Positions 12,601-23,562 of a stretch of DNA of 64,000 nucleotides are shown piece after piece; the first letter of the stretch is position 1; every line of letters starts with the position of its first letter. This stretch comes from Copromyces sp. CBS 386.78 (lineage: Eukaryota; Ascomycota; Sordariomycetes; Sordariales; Sordariaceae). The DNA lies in the NCBI GenBank assembly GCA_030685235.1, contig MU839113.1:337098-401097 (forward strand), in the 5' to 3' direction. The notes beneath the pieces were generated by a model, which was not told the DNA's origin, searched no databases, and saw only the letters and a program-made list of their open reading frames with translations. A program made the position numbers and the translations under genes.

Positions 12601-12951
12601 GTATCCAGATTCCCTTACGTCATCCCCCAAATCGCCCGGTTTAAGAAGGAGTAATTTGAGCCAGCGAATGGTAGTACCATCCTTTGAGGCTAGGAACCCC
12701 CATGCTCCTGTTTGAAGGTCGATTTGAGTCGGGATTTGCGACTCGCCTTTTAGTCGCTCATCTGGAGATGGCCACCCCGTCACATGGTGAATGGCCTGCC
12801 CATCATGAGAAGACGCCCAAGAGGCAGCCGAATACCTGAACACAATGAGTCAATAGTGAAAAAAGCGGGAGGCTGGACATGAAGCTTTTACTTACGTAGT
12901 GCCGAAATCAATGCCTATCGCAAGAAAATCGCGACCTTTACGGGCGGACAT
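9664..12951 (-). CDS. Chimeric Hsp70-like ATPase with coiled-coil C-terminal extension, module copy 2
   Basis: Exons, read 12951 to 9664: 12951-12896, 12835-12226, 12126-12057, 11988-11784, 11683-11581, 11502-11411, 11323-9664. They sum to 2796 nt (931 aa) and are in frame throughout. The N-terminus starts almost at the phosphate-1 motif GIDFGTT (13-19), lacking the long leader of copy 1. Phosphate-2 reads CDCGGGMVD (about 215-223), with Met in place of the usual Thr. The adenosine motif is VGGLGASPYL, then WSAVVTGAV. Just after this the family's terminal SR..RxSYG segment is missing. Instead come a Ser-rich linker, a ~120-residue coiled coil (about 460-577) with internal repeats around ENKRLES, a charged linker, and a Trp-rich region (about 640-931) that I do not recognise. 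Exons 5 and 6 (103 and 92 nt) match copy 1 exactly in length. Divergent from the GTPase at 13645. Confidence 0.85.
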
Positions 12952-13644
12952 TTCGTTTCCTTTGCTGCTTCAAAGTTCAAACGTTCGGTGCCGGCTTTTG
13001 TGAAGGATTTGAAATCGTCCAGTTTATCAATGACATACGCTGGTGCCAGGTAATAATGGCCCTGCTCAGTTTGCTCTTCAGGCGCACCGAGGCGCCCTTC
13101 ATGTCCTAGCCCAATCGGACGGAGAGATCCGCAGGCTGACAGCGCCTCGCTTATCGGAGTTCAAGCTCTTGCAAGACAATTATCCAAAGAAAAATGTCAA
13201 GCTACTTGGCTGCAGGCCAGAAGAGTACAAGTACAGTAGTAGACATTCGAAGATAAATAGAAAAGACGCGAAGTAGTGGGATATGAGTTGTAAACGGTGG
13301 GGTAGTAGAATCAAAAGCGCCCAGTCTGACCCGATGATGCCCGAGCCTGCCCCTCGCAGTTGCCTGATGGCTGTCCAATTGAATCAAGTTGCGCCAAATG
13401 TGATGGTGGGAAATATTAGCGCTGAGCAGCTCGACATACATACATCGTCCAACGTGTATAGCCAGCGCCTTGTCTACTGCGTGGAATAAATTCCTCTTGG
13501 GACCGAATGTCTGTCAGTCACTGATCACCCCTGGCACCCACAAATTTCGACATTTCGACAAACCCACTTGGCTGTATTCCTTCAAACCCTTCCTTGGTTC
13601 CTTTGCTTTGCTCAGAAACGAGAGGTAGCCCCCAAGAAGCGACC
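12952..13644. promoter_or_regulatory. Shared divergent promoter region, module copy 2
   Basis: A 693 bp head-to-head spacer between the chimeric Hsp70-like gene (minus) and GTPase 2 (plus), in the same geometry as 3806-4632. By eye I do not see strong sequence similarity between the two spacers. Short open frames such as 13043-13276 look like chance. Confidence 0.5.
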
Positions 13645-14640
13645 ATGATGGCAGACACCACAGAAAGGGAAGGAATCATTTTGATAATGGGTGTCACTGG
13701 CGTTGGGAAAAGCACTTTCATCAACCAACTGAAGCCCGGGTCGGCTGTCGTCGGGCATACAATGGAGTCAAGTAAGTATGGACTGCACACAACAACCTGG
13801 CCAACATAAGGAAGCAACTAACTTTGATGAACACAAATAGCGACTCAGACTCCCCAAGCCGTCAAGATAGTCTTGGACGAAGCTAAGACGGAGTCCGTTA
13901 CCGTTGTCGATACTCCCGGCTTCGATGATACATGGCGGTCCGACGAGAGGGTGCTTGAAGAAATCGCCGAATACATGGCAACTCAATACGTTCTAGGTGT
14001 CCCTCTGAAAGGAATCATCTATATGCACTCGATCACCGAGGTCAGAATGAAAGGATCGTCTTTGAAATTCCTGAACATGTTTCAGTCACTGTGCGGCGAT
14101 GAGGCAATGAAGAAGGTTACATTGGTAACAACGCATTGGGATGCGATTAAGCCGGAAGATATGGCAAACGCACTCCGTCGCGAGCAGGAGCTCATCAATA
14201 GGTGGTGGGCACCTATGCTCCAGAAGGGTTCCTGGACCACGCAGTACCATGGCACGCGCGAATCGGCCGAGGCTCTGGTCCTGGAATTAGCCGAAGATGA
14301 CGACGGTATAGTCCTTGACGTGCAGAGGGAGCTTGTCGATGACAATAAGAGACTGGGGGATACCAGAGCAGGACTGCCCTTCAAGCAACAACTGGACAAA
14401 GAGATGGCGGTGCATATGGCCGATAACCAAGAAGGAGAGAACATCGGGTCATTGCCCTTGGACGATGAGTTGGAGCAAAAGCAGCAACGGCTGAAGGCCA
14501 ACATTGGCGAAAGAGTGAAGATGCGCATTGCGCGCATAAGAGAGGAGCTGAAAAACAACCCAAACATAGCGTCAGGTGTGCGGATTTTCACAAAGGTGCT
14601 GAGTCTCGCGCTGACCATTGCTTCGCTTGCTACCCTCTAG
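13645..14640 (+). CDS. AIG1/IMAP-like P-loop GTPase, module copy 2
   Basis: Exons 13645-13771 and 13841-14640 give 927 nt, 308 aa. P-loop GVTGVGKST (16-24), G3 DTPGFDDT (66-73), G4-like TTHWD (about 139-143). It is plainly paralogous to the GTPase at 4633: the intron falls at the same codon and phase right after the ESS motif, and blocks such as PLKGIIY and RMKGS are shared. It is 40 residues shorter because most of the charged coiled-coil stretch is missing. The C-terminus again ends in a hydrophobic run (VLSLALTIASLATL), a possible membrane anchor. Upstream in-frame codons exist, but the Met-Met at 13645 gives the same leader length as copy 1. Function unknown beyond probable GTP binding. 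Confidence 0.85.
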
Positions 14641-14941
14641 GACGTTCATAGAGATAGTTGTTTGGCAAGGTTGAGAGTGAAAGTGTATTTGTTTAGTTGT
14701 GTGGATGCTTCAACGTGAAGTTGATAGTGGGGAATCAACTCGTTCTGGTCGCTTAGTAAGCAATCCCTGTCGCGATGATGCCAGGATGCAGCTTCCATCT
14801 CTCAACCCTGAACAGCCAACGTGCAACACGCTTTACTCACAAGCTCAACACCCAACATCTAAAACATTACCATACATTCTGTCACTTCACTTCTCAATCA
14901 ACGCTCATTCTATTCAAACCAACACCTATACAACCTGTACA
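14641..14941. other. Intergenic, promoter of the SND2-like gene
   Basis: 301 bp. The leader just before 14942 is rich in C, A and T (CAACACC, TATACAACC), typical of Neurospora 5' UTRs. The reading frame of the next gene is open here, but there is no ATG in good context before 14942. Confidence 0.5.
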
Positions 14942-15466
14942 ATGGCTCAAAAAGCGCGCAAAGACCGGGCCAAGTCCAACGAGACGACACTCAAGAACCT
15001 GCACATCGGCTCCCTCACCGTCAACGGCATCTTCCTGCTCTCTCACTTCCTCTTCCGGTCGCGCTCCCTTCTGTTCTGGTTCATCCTCTCGATCCCGAGC
15101 TTCCTCTGCCAGTACACGCTCGAGAAGACGGGCCGGCCCAGCTATGACGCCTCGACCAGGGCGCTCAAGGCCTCGGGCGAGGACCTCGCCGCCCCTGGCC
15201 TGACCGAGTACATGTTCGACGTCGTCTGGGTCACCTGGGCCGCTGCCGTTCTCGTCACCCTTTTCGGCAACTGGGCCTGGATTTTCTGGACCATCGTCCC
15301 TGCTTATGGCCTCTACAAGGGCTTTGGCCTGATGGGTGCCGCCAAGTCGATGGCTGGGTTGGGCGGTATGGGCGCCGGCGCCGGCGGTGATGCTGGTGCT
15401 GGTGCCGGTGCTGGTGCCGGTGCGGTTCCTGCTAGCAACAGGAAGCAGAGACGTGCTGCTGCTTAA
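14942..15466 (+). CDS. snd2: SRP-independent targeting protein 2 / TMEM208 homologue
   Basis: Single exon, 174 aa, starting in good context (TACAATGGC). Known role of the family: an ER membrane protein of the SND pathway that helps target membrane proteins independently of SRP. The sequence shows the family's typical length, a basic N-terminus (MAQKARKDRAKSN), a hydrophobic hairpin at about 25-62, a second membrane pair at about 95-130, and a Gly/Ala-rich stretch before a basic end (RKQRR). No intron is needed. The family call rests on the size, topology and the NETTLKNLHIGSL-like N-terminal signature of TMEM208/DUF788 proteins. Confidence 0.85.
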   Translation: MAQKARKDRAKSNETTLKNLHIGSLTVNGIFLLSHFLFRSRSLLFWFILSIPSFLCQYTLEKTGRPSYDASTRALKASGEDLAAPGLTEYMFDVVWVTWAAAVLVTLFGNWAWIFWTIVPAYGLYKGFGLMGAAKSMAGLGGMGAGAGGDAGAGAGAGAGAVPASNRKQRRAAA

Positions 15467-15600
15467 AGTGGTGAAAGCTTTCAGTGGTGTTGTATCTGTT
15501 CTGTCTATCCGCTTTGCGCCATCTATATACCTCTATTCTACCTTCTTTCAAACACCACACATGGCCGCCATCGTGGACCGCACACCACCTCAGTCACGCC

Positions 15601-16499
15601 TTACGCCTTATGCCACTCGTGCACCTGGGTCCACTCCTCGATAATCGCTGGATCAACATCCTTCACCAACACATGGATATGCTCCAGCGCTCTCACGCTC
15701 TGCAGCGCCACCCAATTCTTGAAATACAACACCTTGTCTTCACCCCCGGAACCCAGCCGATCAACAAAGTACCGCTTCACGAAATCACCCACAATCTTAC
15801 GGCTCTCGGGCGTCATGTCGCCCTTATCATGATCCGTCGCGATGGCGGTGCGCGTCCACACCACGATGTGGGTGATGCCCGGCTCGAAGCCGTACGGCCA
15901 GTCATTCAGCAGGACGCAGTAGTCGGAGGGATCGGCAAAGGGGACGTCGGAGACGGGCGTGAAAGGCGGCGCGCCCCAGGCCTTGGGAAGCCGGTGGGCG
16001 AGCAGGTAGTTGGTCATGCTGCCGTACGAGGCTTTGGTCTCGGCGGTCCATTTCATGTAGCGCCGGAGATCGGAAGGCTTGCGTTTGAGGACGGAGAGGT
16101 CATTGTTTTCTGTTTTTGGGTGGAATTGGCCATGGTTTTGAAAGTTAGAGACATTGGGCAGAAAAAAGCAAAACGGGGGTGTTCAGGGCTGGCTTCCATG
16201 TATCACTGGTGATGCGTGGATTGGATTGTAGAACATGTAATAATTGTAATGAGACGACATTGATGATGTTGACCAAGATGACGAAGATGAAGCAACAAAG
16301 AGAGAAAAGAGGAATCCCTACGAATCAGAGTGCGCAATTCCTCCCAAGAGTGATAGCTGAACTCCTCATCCGTCTGAGAGAGCACCCACTTGTCGACAGC
16401 CGTAAGAGGAAAAGGGCTCTCGTCTACCGGGTTCGGGTCCGAGTTCGGATCATTTGCCGGCGGCTGCTTGGATAGTGGTGGTAGCGCTATGTCACCCAT
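15601..16499 (-). CDS. DUF3605 / N-acetylglucosamine-induced protein 1-like
   Basis: Two exons, 16499-16322 and 16109-15601, joined through GT-AG ends, give 228 aa. The open frame continues upstream to 16595 but only with a TTG, so the first ATG (16499, AAAATGGG context) is preferred. Conserved family features are visible: WEEL..LI then a DL..LKRKPSDLRRYMKW block at the splice join, followed by VPFADPSDYCVLLNDWPYG and GITHIVVWTRT. These are typical of the DUF3605 family that includes Candida GIG1. Its biochemical activity is not established. The 3' end is about 130 bp from the 3' end of the SND2-like gene (convergent). Confidence 0.8.
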
Positions 16500-17585
16500 T
16501 TTCTGAGCGTTCTTTCTTTCCCGGGTTTCGCAACCGGGAACGCGAAGATCGGAAGGCGAGGTGGGGTATTTCGGTCGGCTTGTGATTTTTGGCAAGGAGA
16601 TCTTTTGGTCAGTTTAACCGTTCACAAGGAAAGTTCGCGCGTCACGAAAGCGATCAAAAATAGTCACTGATCGGATGCTCGGTGGGCGGGAGCGGGGTCA
16701 GAGTTTCTGGGCAGTGGTTCTTACTTGTGACACCGAAAAGAGGTTGTACGGCTTGTCCTTTGTTGTACCAACGTGGTATATGAGTGCGACGAGGCAAAAT
16801 AATGTTCATCAAAACAACATGTTACAGTCGCATAGCCTCTCAGACATATCTTGGGAATGGAGGCAACACGATGACGACTAAGAGAGATAATGGCGGCCAT
16901 TCTGACTGTCATCCAGTGTCGTGGAAGTGGGACTGCCGTGCCGTGATTCGGAGGGTTTCCTCGGCCTCGGGACGGGAAGCTGGATTGTCAACAAAACATC
17001 CCCGGCGTTATGACCGTCACCGCCTTCCTTCACACCGGGATGGTGTTGGTCACATGGGCGCAGATTGTCAAGTACCGACCTTGGTGTTTTGGTGGCGTGG
17101 TTACAGCGGGTGCACAGGGCAGGCACACGCTGTTGCATACAAGGAGCACACTGCTTCAGGTCACTCCCGGTCAAACGGCGGCACGGCAGAAACCGGTCTA
17201 GCCCGGAGCAGGATCGATCTACCCCTCAACACTCAACAACGGGACCTGGTCCGGGTGTGTCAAAGCACAACCCCAAAACACACCCCCTGTTTCCATTGAT
17301 CCAGCCGAGTGGATTGGATCGTTGGACCCACGTCTCCGTTCCCCAGTTCTGTGTCGCGTTTATGCTGCTGGAGTCCCGTCAAGAGTGGCCTTTTTGAAGG
17401 AGTGGTCGGATAAGAGAAGAATAGTGGAATCCCTCTTTTTTTTTTCTAAACCTCAAGAGTAGCTCTCTTTGCCGTCCTCCTCCTCCTCCTTCTTTTTTTT
17501 CTTTTTTCTTTCCCTTCCTACTTCTTGTTCTTCTTCATCCTTTTTTTCTCAGGTAAACCGACAAGAAGGGACAAAATCCTCCAAC
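16500..17585. promoter_or_regulatory. Divergent promoter region with pyrimidine-rich leader of cbr1
   Basis: 1086 bp between the minus-strand DUF3605 gene and cbr1. The last ~150 bp (about 17431-17560) are strongly CT-rich with T runs, a common Neurospora 5' leader feature. The open frames 16784-17299 and 17065-17397 lack protein-like features and I do not call genes. Confidence 0.5.
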
Positions 17586-18680
<1,095 letters not shown>

Positions 18681-19335
18681 GCGATGCCTTTGTTTCCATC
18701 TGAACTAGGCTTAGAGAACTGGGGCTGGTATAATTAGAAGAAAAAAAGGGCTTCGCGAAACTGTTTTGTTTTATGTACTAGACAGTTTGTGGGATGCCAC
18801 CTATATATGCCTACCTATATAACTATTATATGCTCGCTTTTGGGTGCCATGCTTAGGCGTGTCTTGCATAGGACCGGCGAAGGGTGCAGGTGATGATGTC
18901 AACTTGTTCCCGAGATGCCTATGAGGGTGGCGATGAATGACAGGATGTGTTTGGCCCATGGCATTGATTTAGAACTGAAACGCAATCCAATGAATTGGTT
19001 TTGTGAAGGACTAAATAAACATATAATGATTATCCATCATCGAGCCTCCATTAGACTCTTATCCTTAGCTGTTACCAGGGGTTGTATAGAATCAGTGGTC
19101 TATGAACGTGGAAGGTACCTTCTCTCCCAATCCCGTGTCTAACCGAGGGAGTAGCGATTTGTTTACTTTACAACCCTTCCCCCCCCTGAATGAGTCCACG
19201 CCCCCTTTGAGCCTCAACGCCAAGAAACGCCACAAAAACCACCTTCACCCACCCCATGTCCTATACCTTGATACCGAAGTGTACTTGTTACCTTGGTCCT
19301 AAACCGCCCTCCCCAAACCCTGCGTACTCGGAGAT
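18681..19335. other. Convergent intergenic spacer
   Basis: 655 bp between the cbr1 stop and the stop of the minus-strand zinc-cluster regulator. Short frames at 18915-19302 have no features supporting a gene. It should contain the two 3' UTRs. Confidence 0.5.
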
Positions 19336-22300
19336 TTAAAGGACATTATCCCAACTCCCCGTTCCCGTGGCAGGTGGCTCCTCCCCTGTCATGGTGAGTA
19401 GCATCCACGCCTCACCATTGCCATCTTCTCCTCCAGCTCCAGATCCCCCAGTAGTTGCCATCTCATTGCCATTATCAATACTATCCAGACTGCCAAGTAG
19501 ATGACATTTGCCAGCGCAGGTCATGACATTGTTGTCGTTGTCATTGTCGTTGCCGTCATTGCCGCTGCCGGTACTTAAAAACATGGCATCAGCCACTATG
19601 TTTGTCAAGTCCAAGTCGTCTTGACCTATCCCTCCCATGTCTCCCATCCCTTCCATCCCGGTGATATTGGAGAAGAGATCCATGTTGGCGATGTCTTCTA
19701 GCGGAAGTTGATGGTTGGGATCGAAGTCAGAGATGGATGAAGGGCCCGGCCCAGTACCGGTGGTGCTGTTAGCAAACATGGCGGTGGATGAACCGTTCAT
19801 GGTTCGGTGAGGTAACTGGACTACCGGCCGGGATGTCTCGTTGCTGGGAGTCATCAAATGAGAAGGTCCCACGGCAGTCGCAGGTCCTGGGCCCCAGCCG
19901 TCGTTGAATCCATCACTATCTGCGGTGGTGAAAATGGGTGGCGCTGTCGCTGCTGGCTGATGGTATTGGTGTTGAGAGGGGAGTGCAGAGATGCCGAACT
20001 TGAAGAGGTCGGAAAGGTCAATGCGTTCGATGAAGGACGGCTCTTCGTGGACCCGTCTCCGTTTGGTTTCCGGTGCCATTCCTCTTCTGCATTCACTGCC
20101 GTTGATCTCAGTCGTGTCGCCAGTTTGACCCTGGCGTGATGGGCACTGAGTACCACCGCTACACGCACCAGGTTCACTCTCCGGTGGTGGCCCGACTCCC
20201 GACACTCCTCCGTTTTCGTCCAAACTCCCGCCACAGGCTTGCGCCGCTGTCACTCCTCCGGGACACCCACCACCACCACTGGCTCCTTCTGGTATGATCC
20301 TACCTCCACCCCCCATAGGCATCATTCTCGGCACCACTGGCCTTCCGCCGTTCTTCGTATGCCTTGACACAGCCGTCCTCACCAGCACGGGAATCCCGTG
20401 GTTGCAGCACCCATACCGCTTGATGTTAGGCAGATTGAAGTAAGCACCGACGTCGCTTTGCTCAATGTCGAGTAGGAGTTGGTTGAGGTAGGCACGAGTG
20501 ACAATGTGTTGCCGGCCGATGGACTCCATGCATTCGTTGAGAAATTCGAGCTCGGAGGTTACCCAGGGCGGGAGTGAGACGGGTGATGGCGATGAAAAGG
20601 CTTCTTTGGCGAGGTCGATGTAGACTGTCGAAGCGCAGTAGAGGGAGAGAGCTACTAAGGGGGTTTTCTGTTAGGAAGTTGTTAGTATATAAATTAACAG
20701 CGGTGACAGAGGTATAAGAGAAAACGCCACTTACGTAAGGGCTCGTGGTCTCCCTGACCAACCTCATAATCTTCACGACTTCCCTCGCAGCATTCAGTCT
20801 CCTCACTTTACTCCTTTCACCCAGCCGCTTGTCGAGTCCATACTTCTTCACCGCATCGCAAGCAGCGCTATGAAGACAGACTACGGACGCGTGAAGATTC
20901 AGATTCACCTGCAACGCCACCGTATCCGTGATATGCGTAGGCAGCCGAAACTTCTCGGGTAGGAACATAAAAGCATTACCCAAGTTGTTGTCAATCTCGC
21001 GATGGCGATTCCAGTATGGACCGTTTTGAAGGTCGTCGGGCCGGTCCGACACTTTTGGTCGGTGCACATGGCTGAGCAGTTCGTTGAAGAGATAGCTTAT
21101 AACGACGGTGCTAGCGAAGGAGGAGTAAGAGGAGCCGCCAAAGGCTTCTTGGAGCGTGGGCGAGGTTTCATGGAGGCCTGTGTTAAAGGCGTCTTCGGAA
21201 GCAGGAAGATGGGTTGTGGTCTGCTACGGCATTAGTCTTGAACACTCAACCGACATTCTCAATTGGCTGTTCTTACATCTTTCACATCCATCATGATGGA
21301 CCACCCGGTGTTCATGGTGACATGAACGTTAACACAGTAAGCACCCCAGAATGTCCTTCGACGTTCTTCTAACTCAACCCAGCTCTTAGGGGGAGGTAGG
21401 ACGGGCCCATCGGAATTTTCTGCGTCTTCTAAGGATTCATCGAGTCGTTGAAGGCCCAGCATGTGCACAAGCCTGGCACACCTTGCGGCAGTCATTGCAG
21501 CTCTGGTGAATAGCAAAGAGCGGGCCTCGTTGATGGCGGTTATTATCAACGCTTGGGCGTGATGAAGCGTTATAAAATGCTCGCCGAGCCCCTGATTATC
21601 TACAATCAGCTTGGGAAACTTTCGGATCCAATCCAAGTTGACTAACCTTCAGCTCATCAGCTTCCAAGTATTGACGGGCACGGCGATAGAAGACATCGTA
21701 GTAACGGTCGTACATGGGGTGCCCCTTTGCCGCATTTGCCCATATGGCGTACTGTAAACACATAGGCGGGCGCATATGCGTGGGAGAGTGGAATGCACGC
21801 ATGTAATTTCCCTGATGGACGATGGGTACGACCTTGGGCTGAAACTGGAAAAACAGCCGGTGTCTTTGCGTCCCATTTTGTTAGAATATCATGCCATGTA
21901 TGACAGTTGGAGAGGGAACTCACAGCTCCTCGATCATTTCAAAAGGTGGTAGCCACTCAAATCTCCCCAGCTCAATGAGATCGTCACTGAAGCCTCTGAT
22001 GCCAGTCGTTCCTGCCCGAGGCGCATCAAAAGGTTGAGGTGAATGTGGTCGCTTTGACGAAGCTGCTCTCTCAGGTGCCGGGACAGCTTCCATGTGGCTA
22101 GCTTCTTCAGATGCTGATCCATGAGACACAAAGCCAAAGCAGTAGTTGGCATATTCAGAACCTGATACTGTCCCTTCTGGTGGTTCATCCAAGCTAGTCG
22201 TAGCACTCATCCTGTCGAGGCCAAGAGTAGCATTCACATCATCACTTGCACCCTGGTTATCAGGGCCCAGGGGCTGCTTGGTGACATTGCGAATGAGGCC

Positions 22301-22750
22301 TTCCACTTGAGCTATTGTTCTCGATGTTAGCTGGCTTATCCCCTGGGTGCGAACGAATAGAAATGACTTGCCCAGTCTCTCTTCGAGTTCCTTCACATTT
22401 CGCCGCTTGAAGTTCGGTTTTCTCCTTGATTCAGGATATACACACTCTCCCCCGGCCGCCCCACATCGTGTGCATACCGGCTTTTTGCGGTCACCTACAT
22501 CAAAGAGTCATAACAAGTTAGACGTAAAGCAGTCAATATGAGTGGGTGTCGTGAGCGAGGTGTGTCCAAGTTGTTGAACGGCCTACTCACATTTCAGCTT
22601 TCGACTCCGACATTTCACACATGCCAATGGTTCGAGATCCGAGTCCGATTGTCCAGCAACTGGAGAGGTTTGTGCCGATTGTTGGACTCCTGACCCAACT
22701 TCTGATGCCCTTTCGGCTGTCGTTGTGGTATCCGTGTTGTAGTTGGCCAT
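19336..22750 (-). CDS. Zn(II)2Cys6 fungal transcription factor
   Basis: Seven exons, 22750-22591, 22494-22372, 22311-21924, 21863-21647, 21591-21277, 21223-20735, 20667-19336, total 3024 nt (1007 aa). The binuclear zinc cluster is CVKCRSRKLKC then CTRCGAAGGEC, split by intron 1, followed by a basic linker and a short coiled coil (VKELEERLAQVEGL). The middle region (about 224-620), with LHRLFFQF..VVPIVHQ, RAAMTAARCARLVHMLGLQRLDE and RRRTFWGAY, matches the fungal-specific transcription-factor (MHR) domain. The last ~350 residues are low-complexity Gly/Asp/Asn-rich, probably an activation region. Intron 2 (22312-22371) needs a GC donor: GCAAGT with a GCTAACAT branch site and AG acceptor. Target genes cannot be told from sequence. 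Confidence 0.85.
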
Positions 22751-23562
22751 CTTATGTCCGATAACCCCGTTATCCGCTTGCCGCCCAAATCGGTTAAGCG
22801 TGCTTAATTGCAAAGGCAAGACTTTCGTCGATATCGTCAACTCGCGGGTTTGTTGCAAACAAGACGCCGAGAACAAACGCCGGGCAACCGGGGATTATGA
22901 ATGATTCCGAAGGCCGATTCAGACTGATGCGTACGATATAACAGGAATGAAGGAAGGTTTGGTAAGCACAACAGCCTTTGCGTGGCTTCATCGCTGCTGC
23001 TGACTTGGAGCCTGTGGAGGAATGACAGGGATTTCGGAAATTTCACGGGCAGCATTTGCGCCGATGACCGAAGCGACCAGCTCGGACTGAGCTTTGTTAA
23101 TGCACTAACTTTTCCACAACCCAGAACGGATAGGTTTCTGATGAGCATATAACAAAAAAGCAATCCCAACAGCAACTGTAACACGACACGAAGAGTTTGA
23201 AGTAACTTAACATTTTTGCCCTTTATATTGAACGTACTTAGCCTGATCCTGATATAAGCCAGGTTAGGTATCAGACCGTCCACTAACTCGAACTCGCGGA
23301 TTGCATACGATACGAATATTGAGAGCAGATGGAAGCAGTCGCTTACTTGTAACTTCTCTTGTCAGCTGCTCATCTGAGAGGTATACGATAGGCCTCATCA
23401 GGGACAGCAGATCTGCTCAGAAGAGAAAGAAACGGTGAAGAGGAACATAGATAAAGGGATATGAGATAGAAAGGAAATGAGAGAATGAGAGGGCACAAAC
23501 GTGCAGCAGGCCGATACTCAACTGGGTTGAGGGTATGCTACCCATCGCCAATTATGCTTGCC
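22751..23562. promoter_or_regulatory. 5' region of the zinc-cluster regulator
   Basis: 812 bp between the regulator start and the stop of the next minus-strand gene. The regulator's frame stays open upstream of 22750, but the ATG at 22750 (GCCAACTACAAC follows) is the best start. No clear motif was recognised. Confidence 0.45.

Noticed and set aside
16500..16595. N-terminal extension of the DUF3605 protein
   Set aside because: It starts with TTG, and family length fits the ATG at 16499.
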